Assembly (NCBI GenBank): GCA_001949185.1 | Contig: BDGG01000001.1 | Coordinates: forward strand, 688,623-752,622 | Direction: 5' to 3' | From: Ramazzottius varieornatus | Lineage: Eukaryota > Tardigrada > Eutardigrada > Parachela > Ramazzottiidae | DNA: 64,000 nt | Shown here: piece after piece, positions 59,157 through 64,000 of the stretch | Numbering within the stretch: the stretch's first letter is position 1 | How the letters are laid out: the number at the start of each line of letters is the position of its first letter | Translations under genes and position numbers: made by a program | Notes under the pieces: model-generated | The model's input: the letters and a program-made list of their open reading frames with translations, nothing else | Databases searched by the model: none | What the model was told of the DNA's origin: nothing

Positions 59157-59222
59157 GCTGCAGTGCGCTTCAACTGCGCTGCAGTGCGCTGCAACTGCGC
59201 TGCAACTGCGCTGCGGCAGCGT
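59157..59222. repeat. GCGCTGCA-rich tandem tract
   Basis: About six units of roughly 11 bp (GCGCTGCAACT and variants) run head to tail. A looser tract of the reverse complement (GCAGCGCAG) lies at about 60307-60425, and its flank shares TAGAGACC with the flank of this one. It has the look of an expanded simple repeat; no gene is involved. Confidence 0.55.
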
Positions 59223-60923
59223 AACTTTGGCCAGATTCTCGCAGTCTAGCGCGGCATGCAGCGTAAAGCAAATTTCTGCAGCTTTCGTCCATGACTTGAA
59301 ACATGGCGAACATGGGGGTTCGAACCCCAGGTCTGGTTCTTCTAGGTGCGGAAGTATGACTTGTCCCCTTGGCCCCTGCCGAAGTTGAAATTTTTTTCTG
59401 AAGCTATACCTCAATTTTCTTGATCAATTGGTACACTCATGCCAGCATGGAACTCCCGAGATTTTTTTGGGAGACATCTCGTTCCATTGCTGCAAAAGCC
59501 TGGGAGCAGAGGGACAATAATCTCCGTAACGCCACTTTTCAAATCCACTTTCAGGAAAATTTCTCTATCTCGCTAGAGAAGGTCCAATGTCTTGAGCAGG
59601 TCACAGTCTGTTAACAGGAGGATCCTACTATAAGAAGTCTGAATGAGGAATCCTATTCCTGCAGTTCTGCGGAAGTGTTTGTTCAGAGTACACCCCGGAC
59701 CAGATATGCAACAGTATTGAATCCAGTCCGTGAATTAAATTCGTTTGTTCACCAGGATTCCAATGAATAATGGCTGTTCTAAAGAGAATTAGAATAACGT
59801 TATCGCAGGGCTCCACGAAAGAGGTGGCCATCAAAATGTAATCATGGTTCTCTTTGAGTGCCGCTCCCGGTTCGAACATCTCTGTCGTGGTTTGCCTCTG
59901 ACAAAACATACCATTTCTCGCTCAGAAATTTCCTATAGAGTGGTGGTGTTATCACGGTTAGCAATGCGGTTCGCTATCGGCTCGTTGTTTGCAATCCGGA
60001 CAGGGAAAACAGACAAAATTTACATGATCGGTCAGCACACTGTCATCCACCTTCGATTTCAGTCTTCCGTAAGGGTAACTTTTGAATGAAAAATGCCCAG
60101 ACCGAAACCGCTCAACCCGATCCTGCATGGTCAAAGTGTTAGGCGTCTCATATCAAACACGGATCAAATTTTGCCGGCGGTGTGAGTTGCGTCCGTGCCC
60201 CAATATAATTCAGGCACCAAAATCCCCAAATTTTCAATTATGCATGACTCCGTCGAAATAATTCGAATCTGCTGACTTCACGGTAAAATCGGGACAGTTT
60301 ACCTATGTGCAGCGCAGTTACACCAGAGGGAAAACATCGGCAGCGCAGCTGCCTAGCCGTCCGGCTCAGATGTTCTGCAGCGCAGCACAGCACGCAGCAA
60401 GCCAGAAATTCTTGCAGCGCAGAGAAAGCGGCTTTTCCGACCTGCGGCCCAGGTCTCTAGGAGACCTAAAACAAAATTTATGGTGAACAAGTTCGCCATT
60501 TGTTTGCTATCTGAGTTGAGCCATTGATCCATCGAGGATGTAGACGACGCATCCCTTACGGCGGTCAAGTGGTGTCTGATATTAGTAAACGTCAGCCATC
60601 ATCACGTAATCACCGAGAAGGTTGTATCTCCACACTGTACAAGGTCAACGACATAATTTGGGCATATCGATCTTTGCACCATAATTCGGACATCGCGGAA
60701 GGTTTGAAAATCGACGAAAGCGCTTGATTTATCTCTCATCGTACGTCTGTTGACACAACTGTAGGCTCTCAACATTGGACTGATCCAACTCTCTCCCGGG
60801 ACAATCCCCTGCGATCTAGAACGCGTTGCCGTTCTCATGCCTACTAAGACGTCCACCAGAGGGATCAATCTACTTCAGGAAACAAGAAGCGGTTGACTAC
60901 AGGTAACAAGAGCTGAGAAAACA

Positions 60924-61075
60924 CTGTAGTGCTACCAAATTATCGCGCACTCAACCACGTGAACAGTAAATGATGCCCGAGGAAAGTCACAGAGACGACA
61001 CTGAGTCATCTGATCTTACAGGGCAACGATGACTCATCACGTGGCTGAGTGCGCGATAATTTGGTAGCACTACAG
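60924..61075. mobile_element. MITE with 39-bp inverted arms (CTGTA ends)
   Basis: Arms at 60924-60962 and 61037-61075 start CTGTAGTGCTACCAAATTAT and differ at one position. The right flank is TA, while the left flank reads CA, so one target-site base may have mutated. Confidence 0.65.
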
Positions 61076-61428
61076 TATATGCCCGAATTACGAGCGAAAA
61101 ACCGTTATTTCCGAATTATGTTTTTAACCTCGTATACATCTTTTAAGGTTCACGTACACTGAGCCCTATATTTATCTGTCTACCTCCCACCTTCATTCAA
61201 TAATTCACAACTTCTTTCACACATCCGATTTTGATGCAGGGTGATCAGGCCAAGTGACTACCACCTCATGATACTTATGGCGCTCTCGACTGCGTGTGGG
61301 TTGGTCCTCAGAACCATTTTTCCTCAATTTAGTATCCCTGTTGCTGCCTTCTAAAAAAACCTGGCCAGAAAGAATCTCTGTACGAAGTTGAAATTCGTCC
61401 TGAGACCAGAGAGGGTAGAACCTCGTAC

Positions 61429-61593
61429 CTGCTCCAGAGCGAGATTTTCGCTGTTTTCCTCATCGGAAAAAAATTGATCTTTTGAGCCAAACGTGCTGAT
61501 TGCAAATTGTTCAACAGTAGTCTGGCTTCCGATAAATGTATAATGATCTTCTGTACCACTTGTTGGTTCACTGATACAACTGCTGTGGCGAAA
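61429..61593 (-). CDS. Candidate isolated exon, unknown protein
   Basis: On the minus strand a 165-nt open stretch is bounded by a strong acceptor (ctgtatttttgttcag) and a good donor (gagcag|gtacga). It is phase 0 at both ends. The 55 residues are polar and acidic (ISEPTSGTEDHYTFIGSQ, FFSDEENSENLALEQ). No partner exon with a domain could be joined on either side, so this may be chance. It might belong to the minus-strand gene at 63543-63951, but that gene has its own stop upstream of here. Confidence 0.22.
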
Positions 61594-62344
61594 CTGAACA
61601 AAAATACAGGGTGCGCGTCTGTCAACAAGGTTTCTCGAAATGGCTTGGGGTTTCTTCCGGTAAGTGAAAGCATAAACGGGAAGCCAAATCATTTATCTCT
61701 CTGAATCCGAAACACTTTTGAACATACTTAGGAAAACCTGAGTAAGAGAAGACTTTTCGCGAAAAGTGGGTTCGCACGAATCGGCAAATTTTCCAGATTT
61801 TGAGAGAATTTCAAAAAATTCTCATCCAGCTGACTGACAAGGCCTTGCAATTCGGACACCCAATAAAACTAGTCCAAGAAGAGAGCTACACGACAAGCGG
61901 TTGTAAGTGCAGACTGTTGGGTTAAAACACAAGTTTTAGTTTTTGCCACGTGGTGTGGTTTCACCTCAAAGTGGTATTTATTTTATTGGAATGATATTTA
62001 TTCGTTTATCAGGTTAGTTTGACTCTCTTGCGATTTTTTTTATTTTCCGATAAGAACCGAGATAGTTACATCTACGTTAAAATCAAATTGGGAAGATATA
62101 CTCGCGCATAGAGTTCTAGAGTGCCCGGGTTGTTCCTGCCGAAAAGTGTTCCTCACAGGATGTCGTTCCAATCAGCTTTTCCAACCTGGGTCTCAATTCT
62201 TGCAAACGAGTTATGTCTCCGCGAAAGCAGCGTGAAAAGCAGCACAAATTATGTGTAGGAACGAAAGAGAATCAGACAATCTGAATTTTTTCTTCGCCAA
62301 AGTACCAGGTGGTAGTCACTTGGCGTGACCACCCTGTATTTTAA

Positions 62345-63090
62345 GCGTCTTTGGGAAGATCGGACATTAGTCCCTACGATTACGTGATTTTTGTAAGACT
62401 AAATCAACAAATCAACTGGCTGTACTCAGCCGTACGAACCCCTAAAGCAGCGTTGTTTTCGGCTCCGTGCTGCGGAAGCCAAACAGCTTATAGCACAACG
62501 ACCTTGTCACTGTAACGTAGAGCCAACACTAGGCTTTCCAACGAGTTCATGTGAAAATTTTTTCGGAGCTCTGCGGAAAGACCTGCACACTAGTATGTAT
62601 TGCTGATCAACATGCACACCAGTACGCATTGCTGATTATTTTCGGAAGTGGATATTCCAGACGCCTTGTCTTCGACATCCTTGCTGCCCAGTTACTGTAC
62701 ATTCGAACGGTGGCCGCTCCCATGACATCAACCGGGTATTCTGAGTCGTTCGGTCAGCTCGAACGAAAGATATCAGTGGTTTCGCAAGACGCAGCATGTT
62801 TCACGCGGCAAAGAGCCCATTTCGCCATGTCGAAAAAACTTTTTCTGCAGAGCCCCGAAAAATGTTCACATCAGCTCATTCGAAAGCCTCATGCTTGTTC
62901 TACGTTATATTGACACAGGCGTTGTGCTATTGATATCAGCTGGTTGGCTTCCGCAGCACGGAGCCGAAAACAATGCTGGTTTGGGGGTTCGTACGGCTGA
63001 ACACAGAGAGTTGATTTGTTGATTTGGTCTCACAGAAGTCAGTCGATCGTGGGGACTAGTGTCCGATCTTCCAAAAAACGTTTGAAGTAT
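62345..63090. mobile_element. Foldback element with about 240-bp inverted arms
   Basis: The left arm, about 62345-62582, and right arm, about 62843-63090, are reverse complements with scattered mismatches. Shared blocks include TTTTCGGCTCCGTGCTGCGG, AAATCAACAAATCAACT, CAGCCGTACGAACCCC, AACGTAGA and TCGG(A/G)GCTCTGC. The 260-bp centre has no recognisable coding sequence. The long arms and small centre fit a foldback-type transposon or an inverted duplication. No clear target duplication is seen. Confidence 0.7.
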
Positions 63091-63542
63091 CAAAATCGGA
63101 TGAGTGTGCAGGAAGTTTTGAATTCTTAAAATGAAGGTGTGGGGTGGACAGATAGATGAGTGTCGGCAACCCAATAGCAACACAATGGACGCTTAGTTGA
63201 AATGTTCAGGAATCGAATTTGCAGTTTTGGGACCCCAAGGGCGAATTTGAACTAATGATGCACTCAGGTGTAACAAACATCGAGGAACACGAATCTGTGA
63301 TTGGTGTGACTATCTGACGACGTAAAGACGTGGTCATCGAGTGGGGCCTTACCTAATGAGGGTCGATAACGAAGCGCCCATATGGTATGGTTAATCATAG
63401 ATAATGGAGACGTAACGGCGTGTTCAGCCAACATTTACTGAGTTTTCATGAACTATTAAGCAATCCTCACTGACAATTGGAATGACGTGGACAGAAGGCA
63501 AATATCACGCCATAGACGGAAGATAATATCAGCGCATGTCAA

Positions 63543-63951
63543 TTAGACTTGTTCGTCGTCAAAGCGTTCGGGCTTTTTAGCCAGAGCCAGGAACTCGAGG
63601 CGAATCCACTTTCCACGATCGGCTTTCTTACACAGACTGACCACAATAACAAGAAAGATAGCGAACGCTGCTATCTTGGATGACGGCGGAAATTTTGACA
63701 AAAATGCCCTTTGTGTAGGGCGGGAAAAATATCGAGAATTTTTCCTAGACTTTGAACCACGGCGAGGTGCGGCAACTGCGGCACATGATGTCTCTGAATA
63801 CTGCCATCAACTTGATGTCATAAAGGACAATTTGGAAGCAAAATCCATTGTGTTGGTATTGGGCCGCCGACACCCAGATATAAGGCTCATTGTACGTGTA
63901 CTGTGGGCGGCCATCGCCGCCATAAGTCGTTTTCCAGTATGACAGGTATTT
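63543..63951 (-). CDS. C-terminal two exons of a membrane protein (partial, runs off the right edge)
   Basis: Minus-strand exons 63751-63951 and 63543-63674 are both phase 0, joined over a 76-bp intron with donor gtctag (weak) and acceptor ccaag. The first encodes an aromatic-rich stretch (KYLSYWKTTYGGDGRPQYTY, QYQHNGFCFQIVLYDIKLMA, CRSCRTSPWFK). The second encodes a hydrophobic segment (IAAFAIFLVIVVSLC), then a basic tail (KKADRGKWIRLEFLALAKKP) ending ERFDDEQV and TAA. The layout, an ectodomain or loop followed by a TM and a short charged cytosolic tail, suggests a plasma-membrane protein. I cannot name the family. The 5' exons lie beyond position 64000. An in-frame TGA just above 63951 forces a splice acceptor there. 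Confidence 0.42.
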
Positions 63952-64000
63952 CTGTCAGGTTCCCACGTTTGCTTGATATCGTGTCACACTACGAGGTAAA

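Larger units (their letters stand above)
58268..63542. other. Intergenic region downstream of the LGR pair
   Basis: I find no gene with a domain in this 5.3-kb stretch. One candidate minus-strand exon (61429-61593) is listed apart. It holds a GCGCTGCA-rich tandem tract (59157-59222), a related tract in the opposite sense (60300-60430), a MITE (60924-61075) and a large foldback element (62345-63090). Open frames such as minus 59628-59909, minus 60602-60868 and plus 58520-58822 lack support. Confidence 0.4.

Noticed and set aside
59285-59345. A T-arm-like sequence (GGGGGTTCGAACCCC) suggesting a tRNA or tRNA-derived SINE.
   Set aside because: The bases after it (GGTCTGG) have no matching acceptor strand at tRNA distance upstream, and no D-arm or anticodon stem could be placed.
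1-64000. A CRISPR array, operon or other prokaryotic system.
   Set aside because: All supported genes are intron-rich animal genes; no regularly spaced direct repeats with unique spacers were seen.

Overview
This window looks like nuclear DNA from an invertebrate animal, most likely a moulting protostome. Its coding sequence is cut into many short exons with GT-AG introns, mostly 60 bp to 1 kb. One gene encodes an invertebrate giant muscle kinase (twitchin/projectin), and two encode relaxin-receptor-type GPCRs. The intron density, compact gene spacing and many small palindromic repeats would fit a tardigrade or similar ecdysozoan, but nothing here settles the phylum.

Layout. (1) 2415-3284, minus strand: a four-exon gene for a 222-residue protein I do not recognise; all splice phases agree. 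(2) 4471-42815, plus strand: a twitchin-type gene of about 56 exons and about 7,550 residues. It reads eight Ig domains, a long Lys/Pro/Ala/Ser/Thr-rich linker, one Ig, a second linker, five Ig, an Ig/FN3 core, FN3, Ser/Thr kinase with autoregulatory tail, and five Ig. By eye I count about 34 Ig and 27 FN3 domains. (3) 47101-51802 and 53006-58235, plus strand: two tandem LGR-type GPCRs (LDLa, leucine-rich repeats, short hinge, 7TM) of about 882 and 871 residues, with LRRs mostly on single 72-nt phase-2 exons. (4) 63543-63951, minus strand: the last two exons of a gene that runs off the right edge and encodes a membrane protein tail. The remaining intergenic stretches (1-2414, 3285-4470, 42816-47100, 51803-53005, 58236-63542) hold no gene I can support, but they do hold inverted-repeat elements.

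The main non-genic signal is a dense family of short palindromic elements (core GTGGCGCAC...GTGCGCCAC, outer ends like GGCAAACAAACTCG). I find about 17 loci, all inside introns of the three large genes and none between genes. At least three other inverted-repeat families are present: TA-flanked CTGTA-ended MITEs, a family ending in AATTATGGGCCAGTAAAAA, and a long foldback element at 62345-63090.

Exon boundaries were assigned by hand from splice motifs, reading phase and domain continuity. Nearly every junction in the three large genes keeps phase. The main exception is the first twitchin junction (4783 to 6904), where an exon is probably missing.
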